From Actinomadura sp. NBRC 104412 (GTDB lineage Bacteria > Actinomycetota > Actinomycetes > Streptosporangiales > Streptosporangiaceae): a DNA stretch of 64,000 bases. The position numbers were made by a program, and so were the translations under genes. The stretch's first letter is position 1; each line of letters begins with the position of its first letter. The notes beneath the pieces were generated by a model. It did no database searches. It worked only from the letters and a program-made list of their open reading frames with translations, and had not been told where the DNA came from. The stretch covers positions 88,332-152,331 of the forward strand of contig NZ_BSTM01000018.1 in NCBI RefSeq assembly GCF_030269515.1. Reading direction: 5' to 3'. Shown here piece after piece: positions 23,499-32,156 of the stretch.

Positions 23499-25121
23499 CT
23501 ACACGTCCTTCCATTCGTCGTTCTCGTACTCGACCAGGCGGGGATGGACGAGGGTGTTGACGCCGACGTCGGTGCGGCGGAGGTCCTTGGCGAACGTGGC
23601 GGACGCGCGGAGCACCTCGGCGTCCAGGAAGCGCAGGCCGGAGGGCGGCGAGGCCGCGAGGCCCAGCGTGGGCGGTGCCGCGGACGACGAGGCCAGAACG
23701 TAGCCCCAGTCGCCGAAGCTGGGCACGTCCACGTGGTACGGGACGGTGGACAGCCCGGCCGCGCGGATCGTCCTCTCGATGCACCAGAACGAGCGCGGCG
23801 CGAAGAACGGGGAGCCGGACTGGACGACCATCCGCCCGCCCGGAGCCAGCGCGCGCCGGGCCAGGCCGTAGAACTCCACCGAGTACAGCTTCGCGGTGGC
23901 CACGTCGTCCGGGTCCGGCATGTCCACGATGATCGAGTCGTAGCGGCGCGGCGCCGAGCGCAGCCAGGAGAAGGCGTCGGCGGTGACGACACGGACCCGC
24001 GGGTCGTCGAAGGCGTGCCGGTTGAGGGCGGCGATCTCCTTGTGGGTGCGGGCCAGCCGGATCATCTCCGGGTCCAGCTCGACCAGGGTCGCGCTGCGCA
24101 CGTCCGGGTAGCGCAGCACCTCGCGCAGCGCCAGGCCGTCCCCGCCTCCGAGGATCAGCACGTCCCCGCGCGCCCCCGCCAGCGCCGGGTGGACGAGCGA
24201 CTCGTGGTAGCGGTACTCGTCCACCGAGGAGAACTGGAGGTCGCCGTTCAGGAACAGGCGCAGGTCGGTGCGGCCGGACAGCGTCACCTTCCGGGTCACC
24301 ACGATCTCCTGGTACGGGGTGCGCTCGGCCAGCGTGATCGGGTCCTGGTAGAGCGCCTGGCGGGCGGAGACCTCGAAGTCGCCGGCGAGCGCGTAGGTGC
24401 CGCCCAGGACCGCCAGCACCGCGGCCATCCCCGCCCACAGCGCGGCCCTGGCGCGGTTGCCGATCTGCCGCCGGAACAGCCACAGCACGACGGCGATGCC
24501 CGCGACGGCGTTCACCGCGCCCACCAGCAGCGCGCCCCTGATGTGCCCGAACAGCGGCAGCAGGAAGAACGGGAAGGCCAGCCCGCCGATCAGCGCGCCC
24601 ACGTAGTCGGCGGCGAACAGGTCGGCGACCGCGCTGCCCGCGTCCTGCCGCCGGATCCGCTGCAGGAGCGTCATCAGCAGCGGGATCTCCGCGCCGATCA
24701 GCGCGCCGACCGCGAACGCCACCACCACCAGCGCGGGCACGTACAGGTTCAGCCAGGCGAACGCCGCGTACAGAGTTAGCACCGACAGCCCGCCCAGCAG
24801 CGCCAGCGCGCCCTCCACCACGGCGAACGCGGCGACCGGGAACCGCTGCAGCGGCTTGGCGGCCAGCGACCCGACCCCCATCGCGAACACCATCACCGAC
24901 AGCACGATCGACGCCTGCGTGACCGAGTTGCCGATCAGGTAGCTGCCCAGCGCCACCAGCGCGAGCTCGTACACCAGGCCGCAGGCGGCGCAGGTGAACA
25001 CGGCGGCCAGCACGAGCGCGCGGGCCGCGCGGGCGGGCAGCCGCAGCGCTTCCGCACCGTCGGGGCGCTCCTCCCCGTCCGGCGCGGAGGCCGCGCCGGA
25101 CGGGACCTGGGTTTCTGTCAT
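23499..25121 (-). CDS. membrane-fused polyamine aminopropyltransferase-like protein
   Basis: 540 residues. Residues 25-240 form about seven membrane helices (AACGLVYELALVALGSYLIG is the typical start of this group). A spermidine-synthase domain follows: LFLNGDLQFSSVDEYRYHE, LILGGGDGLALREVLRYP, VELDPEMI, and IVDMPDPDDVATAKLYS, which keeps the aspartates of the amine site. Soluble spermidine synthases transfer aminopropyl from decarboxylated AdoMet to putrescine; the membrane version may act on another amine. ATG 25121 follows GGGGAGG. It is the last gene of a six-gene operon of DUF proteins. Confidence 0.8.
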   Translation of the reverse strand: MTETQVPSGAASAPDGEERPDGAEALRLPARAARALVLAAVFTCAACGLVYELALVALGSYLIGNSVTQASIVLSVMVFAMGVGSLAAKPLQRFPVAAFAVVEGALALLGGLSVLTLYAAFAWLNLYVPALVVVAFAVGALIGAEIPLLMTLLQRIRRQDAGSAVADLFAADYVGALIGGLAFPFFLLPLFGHIRGALLVGAVNAVAGIAVVLWLFRRQIGNRARAALWAGMAAVLAVLGGTYALAGDFEVSARQALYQDPITLAERTPYQEIVVTRKVTLSGRTDLRLFLNGDLQFSSVDEYRYHESLVHPALAGARGDVLILGGGDGLALREVLRYPDVRSATLVELDPEMIRLARTHKEIAALNRHAFDDPRVRVVTADAFSWLRSAPRRYDSIIVDMPDPDDVATAKLYSVEFYGLARRALAPGGRMVVQSGSPFFAPRSFWCIERTIRAAGLSTVPYHVDVPSFGDWGYVLASSSAAPPTLGLAASPPSGLRFLDAEVLRASATFAKDLRRTDVGVNTLVHPRLVEYENDEWKDV

Positions 25122-25153
25122 GGGGACCTCCCCGAGACGGTCCCGAGACGCGC

Positions 25154-25582
25154 TCAGGAGATGGCGGCGGCGACGATCGCGGCGGTGCCGAGGTCGGTCG
25201 CGGCCACCACCCAGCACGAGGGGTGCAGTTCGGCCGCGTCGACCACGGTCGCGCCGAGCCTGCCCGGCGTGAGCAGGTCCAGCAGGTAGAACGCGACGAG
25301 CGTCAGCAGGATGCCGAGCACACCGTAGACCACCGTGCTCAGCACCCCGGCGGCCAGGTCGTCCTCGCTGGCGGCGATGGCGGTGGTGACGATCGCGCCC
25401 ACGCCCAGCAGCTTGGCGGCCAGGATCAGCGCCGCGCCGCGGTTGCGGTCGGTCCAGATCTGCCGGCCCAGGCTGCCCGGCGTGGTCAGCTCGACCACCA
25501 GGTAGCCCAGGGCCATCAGGCCGATGCCGACCACGCCATAGGCCAGCGCGGCACCGCTCTCCTGGAGGATGTCTTCGATCAT
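25154..25582 (-). CDS. DUF350 membrane protein
   Basis: 142 residues with about four membrane helices in two similar halves: AYGVVGIGLMALGYLVVELT and VVYGVLGILLTLVAFYLLDL, each followed by a TPG-x-LG turn, the DUF350 repeat. The function of DUF350 is unknown; it often accompanies membrane spermidine synthases and phage-shock (PspA) genes. ATG 25582 overlaps the stop of the upstream gene by four bases. Confidence 0.82.
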   Translation of the reverse strand: MIEDILQESGAALAYGVVGIGLMALGYLVVELTTPGSLGRQIWTDRNRGAALILAAKLLGVGAIVTTAIAASEDDLAAGVLSTVVYGVLGILLTLVAFYLLDLLTPGRLGATVVDAAELHPSCWVVAATDLGTAAIVAAAIS

Positions 25583-26499
25583 GAGGTGGTGCTCCTCCGC
25601 TTCCGTACGGCGGCGACGGCGATCCAGACGACCCCGCCCGCGATCAACACGATCCCGACACCTGTGAAGATCGGGCGGGCCAGGCTGGACCGCGGCAGCG
25701 TGTCACCCGGTGGAGCGCCCTGCGCCGTGCCCTCCGCGCCGGGCGCCACGGGCGGGGGCGGCGCCAGGCCCTCCTCCGCGACCATCAGCGGCAGCGCGGA
25801 GATCGCGTCCGCGAGCCTGGCGATGGCGTGGGGCCCGAAGAAGTTGTCGTAGTCGTCGTCCGGACCGGAGCGGGTGCTCTGCCCGAGCGCGTCCACGTAG
25901 ACGGAGGACAGGTTGTATCTGTTCAGTTCGAGGTCGGAGCTGGTGTCCACGCTGAGGTACCCGTTGCTCCAGTACTGGCCGGTCCGGTCGTAGGTGTAGT
26001 CGGCGGTCAGCACCACCCACTTCGGGCACTGCTGGGGACGCTGGCGCGGGTCGATCCCGACGCCCAGATTGGAGCCGTACTCGACGCCGGGGTCGTTCAG
26101 CTCCTCCAGCTCCGTCTCGATCATCTCGCGCTCGATGACCGACGGGCCGGTCTCCGTGGGCGCCGGACTGGACGGCCGTGTCGGCATGGGTGCCGGGGTG
26201 CCGCTGTAGGAGGGGGTGACCTTGGGGATCGCGCGGGTGCGTCCCGACTCGATCACCCAGCCGTAGCAGACCCCCTGCGCGGCCGAGGCGGCGGACAGCC
26301 GTTCGACCAGTCGTCCCGCGTCCCGCGGGCCGAACACCGGGGCGGTCTCCACGCTCTCGTCGGTGCCGTCGATGAGGCCCTCGCTCCACATGGACCACAG
26401 GATCGGCACGACGACGACCAGCAGGACGAGGACGGCGATGATGGAGCAGCCGAGCACGCCGCCCTTACCGGACTTCTTCTCCCCGCCGCCGGTGCTCAC
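25579..26499 (-). CDS. hypothetical two-helix membrane protein of the polyamine/DUF operon
   Basis: 306 residues: a Gly/Lys-rich start, a membrane helix (SIIAVLVLLVVVVPILW), an extracytoplasmic domain of about 220 residues, a second helix (GVGIVLIAGGVVWIAVAA) and a basic RKRR end. The outside part has VCYGWVIES, a Pro/Ser/Thr linker, CPKWVVLTADYTYDRTGQYW and FGPHAIARLADAISALP; two cysteines could pair. No family is recognised. It overlaps both neighbours by four bases, so it belongs functionally with DUF350 and DUF4247. Confidence 0.75.
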   Translation of the reverse strand: MSTGGGEKKSGKGGVLGCSIIAVLVLLVVVVPILWSMWSEGLIDGTDESVETAPVFGPRDAGRLVERLSAASAAQGVCYGWVIESGRTRAIPKVTPSYSGTPAPMPTRPSSPAPTETGPSVIEREMIETELEELNDPGVEYGSNLGVGIDPRQRPQQCPKWVVLTADYTYDRTGQYWSNGYLSVDTSSDLELNRYNLSSVYVDALGQSTRSGPDDDYDNFFGPHAIARLADAISALPLMVAEEGLAPPPPVAPGAEGTAQGAPPGDTLPRSSLARPIFTGVGIVLIAGGVVWIAVAAVRKRRSTTS

Positions 26500-26951
26500 T
26501 TGCCCTCCCCTGGTCCGCCGCCGCGGAAGGAGGACGCCCGCCCGCCTGGGCCGCCCCAGGCGCCACCGACCGAGGAGTGGTAGCGGGCGTAGCCGCGGTC
26601 CGGGTCGTCGACGGTGATGCGTGAGCCGCGCCCGCTCGGCAGGATCGCGACCACCGCGTTGTGGTAGCGGAGGAAGATCCCGCCGGGTGTGTAGACGCGG
26701 TGCTCGGTCTTGAACCTGCTGGTGATCCGCGACGCCACACGCAGCGGCGGGTCCTGGGCTTGGTAGGTGCCGGGCGCCACACGGGTGTAGTTCTGCGGAA
26801 TCCAGCCGCGCGGCGACGTCCGCCCGGCGAACAGGGCGAGCAGCAGCACGGTCACGCCGAGCCCGACCAGCAGCATGGAGCCGATCGCGGGCCCCTTGAG
26901 GCCGCGCTCCCTTCCCTGCCCCGCGCCGGGCCTCGGCTTGGGCGGGCTCAT
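26496..26951 (-). CDS. DUF4247 membrane protein
   Basis: 151 residues. A basic N-terminus leads into one membrane helix (SMLLVGLGVTVLLLALFAG). The outside domain then reads GWIPQNYTR, FKTEHRVYTPGGIFLRYHNA, VVAILPSGRGSRITVDDPDR and YARYHSSVGG, the DUF4247 pattern, and the tail is Gly-rich. ATG 26951 overlaps the DUF2617 stop by four bases. Function unknown; the co-operonic set points to an envelope process. Confidence 0.75.
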   Translation of the reverse strand: MSPPKPRPGAGQGRERGLKGPAIGSMLLVGLGVTVLLLALFAGRTSPRGWIPQNYTRVAPGTYQAQDPPLRVASRITSRFKTEHRVYTPGGIFLRYHNAVVAILPSGRGSRITVDDPDRGYARYHSSVGGAWGGPGGRASSFRGGGPGEGK

Positions 26952-27523
26952 CGCGCGCTCACCAACCGGCTCCGTGTCATGACGATCTCCTGGGTCTGGG
27001 GGTAGGCGTGCCAGGTCCGCCACCCGGCCCGCAGCGCGCGCCCGCCGGCGGGGACCGGGTGGTCCAGAGGTTCGAGGGACGGGCCGGGGAGCTCCGGCCC
27101 GCCGTCGCCCGCCGGGTCGAGGACCAGGGCGGTGACGGCGTACGGGGAGCCCGGGAACGTCCCGGTCAGGGCGTCGTCGCGTCCCGAGAGCAGGTCGCGC
27201 AGGTCGTCCACCGCCCGGCGGAACCCGGCGGCGTCGTGCGCCGCCGTGACGGAGGCGAAGTCGTACGCCCAGCCGCCGGCCGTCCCGCGGAACCGGCCGG
27301 GCACAGGCTCGCGCTCGCCGGGCAGGCAGGCCACGGTCTCGCTGAACGTCCCGGCGAGCACCTGGTGGGACGCGCCGAGCAGGCGCAGCTCGACGTGGAC
27401 GCCGCCGCCGTCCGGTGCCTCCAGGGCGAGGACGGCCAGCGCGTCCAGGCGGGGCAGGCCGAGCGCGAACGACAGCGCCGCCGCGCTGGTGTCGGCGTAG
27501 GGGGTGTCGAGAGTCGTGCGCAA
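26948..27523 (-). CDS. DUF2617 protein
   Basis: 191 residues, cytoplasmic by appearance. LRTTLDTPYADTSAAALSFA, VELRLLGASHQVL, FSETVACLPG and WRTWHAYPQTQEIVMTRSRL match the DUF2617 family as I know it. The start is a TTG at 27523 with GAGGG upstream. It lies 10 bases after the DUF4178 gene and overlaps DUF4247. No catalytic motif is evident; the family is conserved next to spermidine-synthase-like genes. Confidence 0.75.
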   Translation of the reverse strand: MRTTLDTPYADTSAAALSFALGLPRLDALAVLALEAPDGGGVHVELRLLGASHQVLAGTFSETVACLPGEREPVPGRFRGTAGGWAYDFASVTAAHDAAGFRRAVDDLRDLLSGRDDALTGTFPGSPYAVTALVLDPAGDGGPELPGPSLEPLDHPVPAGGRALRAGWRTWHAYPQTQEIVMTRSRLVSAR

Positions 27524-27533
27524 GGGCCGGCCC

Positions 27534-28142
27534 TCAGCTCCCGCTTCCCGGGTAGATCGTCAGGGTGCCGTTCGGGACGCGCTCGCCCGTGCCCGCCTCC
27601 CACGCGCCGCCGCCGTACCGCTCGAACGACAGGTACCGGCCGCCCGGCCCCTCGTAGTCGACGTACTCGACCCGGCCCTTCTCCCCGAGACCCGTGGTGC
27701 CCTCGCTGGCGTAGTCGGCGGTGCCGTGCTCCTCGCGCCGGTACTCCACGCCGTCCACGGTCAGCGTCCTCTTGTCGGGGACGAGGTCGCCGACGTCGAG
27801 CTCGGTCCACCAGACGACCTCCAGGTCGGGATCCTCCTCGACGGAGATCCAGACCTTGGTGCCCTCGATGGTGTCGGCGTCCAGAAGGTGCTCGCTCCAG
27901 GTGAAGCCGCCCTCGCGCAGCCGCACCGAGCCGCGCACGAAGTAGCGCACGCCGAGGTACTCGACCATGTCGCCCGCCTTGATCGTCCGCGGGTCGCCGG
28001 CGGCCTGGTCCTCGGCCGCGAACGGGTCGCGCGGCGTTCCCGCTGTGCCGGACGGGGGACGGCGCCGCGCCAGCAGGACGATGATGACGGCCAGGGCGCA
28101 CAGGATGAGCGCCAACAGGATGGCGATCACTGGCCCGGCCAC
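27534..28142 (-). CDS. DUF4178 membrane protein
   Basis: 202 residues from GTG 28142, which has GGAGG five bases upstream. One N-terminal membrane helix (AILLALILCALAVIIVLLA) is followed by the DUF4178 beta domain: IKAGDMVEYLGVRYFVRGSV, FTWSEHLLD, LEVVWWTELDVGDLVPDKR and YVDYEGPGGRYLSFERYG. It is the first gene of the operon that ends with the aminopropyltransferase, and shares an intergenic region with the kinase-dehydrogenase fusion. Function unknown. Confidence 0.78.
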   Translation of the reverse strand: MAGPVIAILLALILCALAVIIVLLARRRPPSGTAGTPRDPFAAEDQAAGDPRTIKAGDMVEYLGVRYFVRGSVRLREGGFTWSEHLLDADTIEGTKVWISVEEDPDLEVVWWTELDVGDLVPDKRTLTVDGVEYRREEHGTADYASEGTTGLGEKGRVEYVDYEGPGGRYLSFERYGGGAWEAGTGERVPNGTLTIYPGSGS

Positions 28143-28216
28143 GGGCACCTCCACAGGGGAAAGGCGAACAACGCGCCGGATTGTATCGGGGGCCGGCCCT
28201 ACAAGATTGACCATCC

Positions 28217-28246
28217 GGCCATGTACGGCCATACACGGCCATCAAC
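28217..28246. repeat. three tandem 10-bp repeats
   Basis: GGCCATGTAC, GGCCATACAC and GGCCATCAAC follow one another without gaps (GGCCAT-N4 three times), so equivalent bases are one helical turn apart. They lie in the divergent region between the DUF4178 operon and the kinase-dehydrogenase fusion and may be a cooperative regulator site. Confidence 0.45.
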
Positions 28247-28320
28247 CGACACATCGGTTTCACCGATTTTCGCCGGTTTTGGATGCCAGCCAACTGATCA
28301 TCTCGGCTCGCACCCGTCCA

Positions 28321-28378
28321 TTGACAGCGTTTCCGGTCGCCGGTTAGCGTCCCAGTGTTCAATTATACGATATATCGT
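28321..28378 (+). promoter_or_regulatory. sigma70-type promoter and downstream operator for the fusion gene
   Basis: TTGACA (28321-28326) and TAGCGT (28345-28350) are separated by 18 bases, a good actinomycete housekeeping promoter. The perfect 12-bp palindrome ACGATATATCGT (28367-28378) sits just after the expected transcription start and 20 bases before ATG 28398. Its AT-rich dyad in GC-rich DNA suggests a repressor site, probably answering to the sugar that the fusion enzyme uses. Confidence 0.6.
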
Positions 28379-28397
28379 TTCACTACATGGAATGCCT

Positions 28398-30863
28398 ATG
28401 ACGCGGCGCCCGTACGACGTGATCGCGATCGGGGAGGTGCTGGTCGAGCTGCGCTCGGAGGCGCCGCTGCGGCGGGCACGGCACGGCACCGCGCTGCGCC
28501 TGTCGTTCTCCGGCGACGCGCTCAACGCCGCCGCCGCGTCGGCCGCCGCCGGCGCGCGGACCGCGCTGCTCACCGCCGTCGGCGACGACGAGCTCGGCGC
28601 CCCGCTGCTCGAGCACGTGCGCGCGCTGGACGTGGACACCTCGCTCGTGTGGCGCGCCGCGCGTCCCAACGGCGCGTACCTGCTGTCGCCCGACATGGAC
28701 GCGGACGGCGAGCGCGAGTTCGTCTACTGGCGCACCGGCAGCGCGGCCTCCACCCTGTCCCCCGGCGACATCGAACGGCTCTCCGGCGCGCTGTCCTCGG
28801 CGACGGCGCTCGTGGTCACCGGGATCACTCCCGCGCTCTCCCCGTCCGCGCGGGACGCCACGCTGGCCGCCGCGCGCCTCGTCCACTCCGCGGGCGGCCA
28901 TGTCACCTACGACCCGAACTTCCGGGGACGGCTGACGACGGCCGCCGAGGCACGGGACGTCCTCGCGGCGATCGCCCCGTACACGGCACTGCTCACGCCC
29001 TCCAGCCCCGCCGAGACCCAGGCGCTCCTGGGCACGGCCGACCCGTGGAAGGCCGCGACCCGCGCGCTCGACCTCGGCGCGGACGCGGTCGCGGTGACCT
29101 CCGGCGCCGAATCCGTCCTCCTGTGCGACGGCAAGCGCTGGTGGACGGCGCCCATCCCGCCCAACCCGGGCCAGGTGGACACGACAGGCGCCGGGGACTG
29201 CTTCGCCGGAACCGTCACCGCCCGGCTCGCGCTCGGCGACGACCTGGGCCGGGCGGTGGCGCGCGGGATCGCGGCGGCGTCCCTCTCGGTGTCGGGCCGC
29301 GGAGGCACCGGCCATATCCCCTCCTTCGCCGCGACCGCGGAACTGGCCACGCGTCACGTGCGTCTCCGTCCCGCCGGACCGCCGTCCCTCCCCCGGCTTT
29401 CGAGCGCCACGTTTGCGGCGGCGAGGCGTCCCGAACGGCACCGGCCACCGGAACCGGGGATCGTCCACCTGGGACTGGGCAACTTCCACCGTGCCCACCA
29501 GGCCGTCTACACCGCCGCCGCACTGGCCGAAGAGGACGGGCCTTGGGGGATCGTCGGCGCCGCGCACCGTTCACGCGAGGTGGTGTCGGCGATGGCCGCG
29601 CAGGACCTGCTCTACTCGGTGGTCCAGATCTGGCCCGGCGGCGCGCAGGTGGAGGTGCCGGCCGTGCACACGGAGGTGCTGGTCGCCGCCGACGAGCCCG
29701 CCGCGCTGGTCGAACGGATCGCGGCGCCGTCCACCCGCGTCGTGACGCTGACCGTCACCGAACGCGGCTACACCTGCGCCCGCGCGTCGAGCGGCCTCGA
29801 CCTGGACTCGCCGCTCGTCCGCCACGACCTCGCCGAACCGGACGCGCCGCGCACCCCGATCGGCCAGATCGTGGCGGGCCTGCGCGCACGCGCCCGCGCG
29901 GGCGGGCCGCCGATCAGCGTGGTGAGCTGCGACAACCTCGGCGGCAACGGCGAGCTCACGCGGCGGCTCGTGCGCGAGTTCGCCGCCCACCTCCCCGGCG
30001 GCGACGACCTCCTGGACTGGATCGGCGCGAACGCGGCCTTCCCGTCCACCATGGTCGACCGGATCGTGCCCGCCACCACGGACCGCCACCGCGCGCTGGC
30101 CTCCGCCCGGCTCGGGCTGGACGACCGCGCGCCCGTGCCCGCCGAGCCGTTCAGCATGTGGGTCCTGGAGGACGCCTTCGCCGCGGGACGCCCGCGCTGG
30201 GAGGCGGGCGGCGCCATCTTCACCGCGGACGTGGCCGGCTACGAGCTGCTGAAGCTGCGCCTGCTGAACGGGACGCACTCGCTCATCGCGTACCTGGGGC
30301 TGCTGTCGGGCCGGCGCACGATCCCCGAGGCGGTGGCGTTGCCGTTCGTCGAATCGGCGGCGCGCTCGGTGCTGGCCGCCGACTACCTGCCGACGCTGAC
30401 CGTCCCCGCGGAGATCGAGATCGGGGAGTATGTGGGGCGGCTGTTCGAGCGGTTCGCGAACTCCGCGCTCGGGCACCGCACCGCGCAGGTCGCCTCGGAC
30501 GGCTCGCTGAAACTGCCGCAACGCCTCGTCCGCCCGGCGCTGGACCATCTCGGCTCCGGACGCATGCCGCACCACCTCGCGCTGACGGTCGCCGCGTACC
30601 TGCGCTGCCTGGCACCGCTGCCCGGCGACGACCTTCCCGCCGCCGTCCGCGACGTGCGCGACACCGCCCGCGACCGGCTGGGCCGGCTCGCCGCGACGGC
30701 GGCGGACGGCGCCGGCCTGGTACGGGACGCGCTGCTCAAGGAGCGGCTCCTGGGCGCCGAGCTGGGCGAGCACTCGGAGTTCGTGCGGCGGACGGCCGAG
30801 CTGTACGACGTGCTGCGCCGCCATGGCCCCGAGGCCGCCGTCCGCGAAGCGGGCCGGGGCTAG
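28398..30863 (+). CDS. PfkB-family sugar kinase fused to mannitol dehydrogenase-type reductase
   Basis: 821 residues with two complete enzymes. Residues 1-320 are a PfkB/ribokinase-type sugar kinase: IAIGEVLVELRSEAP start, VTYDPNFRGRLT, and the catalytic DTTGAGDCFAGT near 260. Residues 355-815 are a long-chain mannitol dehydrogenase/fructuronate reductase: VHLGLGNFHRAHQAVYT for NAD, VVSCDNLGGNG, and the catalytic KLRLLNGTHSLIAYLG with its Lys. Mannitol 2-dehydrogenase followed by fructokinase would turn mannitol into fructose 6-phosphate; a fructuronate/ketogluconate pairing is the other option. ATG 28398 has GGA seven bases upstream. No frameshift or stop separates the domains. Confidence 0.85.
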   Translation: MTRRPYDVIAIGEVLVELRSEAPLRRARHGTALRLSFSGDALNAAAASAAAGARTALLTAVGDDELGAPLLEHVRALDVDTSLVWRAARPNGAYLLSPDMDADGEREFVYWRTGSAASTLSPGDIERLSGALSSATALVVTGITPALSPSARDATLAAARLVHSAGGHVTYDPNFRGRLTTAAEARDVLAAIAPYTALLTPSSPAETQALLGTADPWKAATRALDLGADAVAVTSGAESVLLCDGKRWWTAPIPPNPGQVDTTGAGDCFAGTVTARLALGDDLGRAVARGIAAASLSVSGRGGTGHIPSFAATAELATRHVRLRPAGPPSLPRLSSATFAAARRPERHRPPEPGIVHLGLGNFHRAHQAVYTAAALAEEDGPWGIVGAAHRSREVVSAMAAQDLLYSVVQIWPGGAQVEVPAVHTEVLVAADEPAALVERIAAPSTRVVTLTVTERGYTCARASSGLDLDSPLVRHDLAEPDAPRTPIGQIVAGLRARARAGGPPISVVSCDNLGGNGELTRRLVREFAAHLPGGDDLLDWIGANAAFPSTMVDRIVPATTDRHRALASARLGLDDRAPVPAEPFSMWVLEDAFAAGRPRWEAGGAIFTADVAGYELLKLRLLNGTHSLIAYLGLLSGRRTIPEAVALPFVESAARSVLAADYLPTLTVPAEIEIGEYVGRLFERFANSALGHRTAQVASDGSLKLPQRLVRPALDHLGSGRMPHHLALTVAAYLRCLAPLPGDDLPAAVRDVRDTARDRLGRLAATAADGAGLVRDALLKERLLGAELGEHSEFVRRTAELYDVLRRHGPEAAVREAGRG

Positions 30864-30889
30864 CGGCGCCTGCCCCCGGCCGGGTGCGC

Positions 30890-32020
30890 TCACAGCCGGG
30901 CGGCGCCGGCTTCCACCCGCTCGTCGGTCGCGGTGAAGGCGACCCTGACGTGGCGCGCGCCCGCGGGGCCGTAGAAGTCGCCCGGCCCGACGATGATGCC
31001 GAGGTCGGCCAGGTGCCCCACGGTGTCCCAGCACGGCTCGTCCCGCGTCACCCACAGGTACAGGCCGGCCTCGGAGTGGTCGACGCGGAAGCCGTGGCGC
31101 TCGAACGCGGCGCGCAGGACGTCCCGGCGGGCCCGGTACCGCTCGCGCTGCTCGTCGACATGCGCGTCGTCGGAGAACGCCGCGGTCATCGCCGCCTGCA
31201 CCGGCGCGGGGACGATCATCCCGGCGTGCTTGCGGGTCTCCAGCATGCTTGTGATCAGCGCCGGGTCGCCGAGCACGACCCCGGCCCGGTACCCGGCCAT
31301 GTTGGACCGTTTGGACAGCGAGTTCACCGCGAGCAGCCCCTCGTGCGACCCGTCGCAGACGTCCGGGTGCAGGATCGAGATCGGCGGATGGGCCGGGTCC
31401 CAGCCGAACTCCAGGTAGCACTCGTCGCTGACGACGACCGTGCCGCGCTCGCGCGCCCAGGCCACCACCTTGCGCAGATGCTCGGCGGGCAGCACCTTCC
31501 CCGTCGGGTTGGACGGCGAGTTCACCCAGACGATCTTCGGCCGGACGGGCCCGAGGGACAGCAGCCCGTCCCGCGCGACCGGCTCCGCGCCGGCCAGCCG
31601 GGCGCCCACGTCGTAGGTCGGATAGGCCAGCTCGGGGAACACCACGCGGTCACCGGGGCCCGCGCCCAGCAGGGTCGGCAGCCAGGCCACCAGCTCCTTG
31701 CTGCCGATCACCGGCAGCACCGCGTCCGGGTCCGCGCCGGTCACGCCGAGCCGCCGCCGCGCCCAGTCCGCCACCGCCTCGCGGAGCCGGGGCGTCCCGT
31801 AGGTCTGCGGGTAGCCCGGGGAGTCGGCGGCGGAGGCCAGCGCGTCCCGGACGAACCCGGGCGTCGGGTCGACCGGCGTCCCCACCGACAGGTCCACGAC
31901 GCCACCGGGATGCCCGGCCGCCCGCCGCCGGTACGGCCGCAGCTTGTCCCATGGGAAGTCCGGCAGCGTCCGCAAGCCCACCTGTCCTGCCTCTCCGCGC
32001 ACCTCGGGAACGGCGCTCAC
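30890..32020 (-). CDS. dapC: succinyldiaminopimelate transaminase
   Basis: 376 residues, class I PLP aminotransferase of the actinobacterial DapC type. It converts N-succinyl-2-amino-6-ketopimelate to N-succinyl-LL-diaminopimelate with glutamate, between DapD and DapE. Motifs: LSVGTPVDPTPGFVRDAL, GYPQTYGTPRLREAV, VNSPSNPTGKVL, VVSDECYLEF, the PLP lysine in SLSKRSNMAGYRAG, and the C-terminal VRVAFTATDERVE. GTG 32020 follows GAGGAG. It lies 136 bases downstream of fdxA, the order also seen in mycobacteria (fdxC-dapC). Confidence 0.92.
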   Translation of the reverse strand: MSAVPEVRGEAGQVGLRTLPDFPWDKLRPYRRRAAGHPGGVVDLSVGTPVDPTPGFVRDALASAADSPGYPQTYGTPRLREAVADWARRRLGVTGADPDAVLPVIGSKELVAWLPTLLGAGPGDRVVFPELAYPTYDVGARLAGAEPVARDGLLSLGPVRPKIVWVNSPSNPTGKVLPAEHLRKVVAWARERGTVVVSDECYLEFGWDPAHPPISILHPDVCDGSHEGLLAVNSLSKRSNMAGYRAGVVLGDPALITSMLETRKHAGMIVPAPVQAAMTAAFSDDAHVDEQRERYRARRDVLRAAFERHGFRVDHSEAGLYLWVTRDEPCWDTVGHLADLGIIVGPGDFYGPAGARHVRVAFTATDERVEAGAARL

Positions 32021-32032
32021 AGCTCCTCACAG

Positions 32033-32078
32033 CCCTCAAGGCCGTGGCCTCGACGCAAGGAGACCACGGCCTTGAGGG
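32033..32078 (-). terminator. 15-bp perfect inverted repeat between fdxA and dapC
   Basis: CCCTCAAGGCCGTGG (32033-32047) and its exact complement (32064-32078) enclose a 16-base loop. It lies after the fdxA stop and 13 bases upstream of the dapC start, so it should reduce read-through and separate expression of the two genes. Confidence 0.65.
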
Positions 32079-32156
32079 TACGCAACCCTTGTCTATCGGA
32101 AGTCCACGACGTCACACGGGAGGGCCGCGGGACGTCCGCTCCGGACCCCGGAGCGA

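Noticed and set aside
29571..31421. 616-codon minus-strand frame opposite the kinase-dehydrogenase fusion
   Set aside because: No recognisable domain, and it covers the well-supported fusion and dapC in wrong frames.
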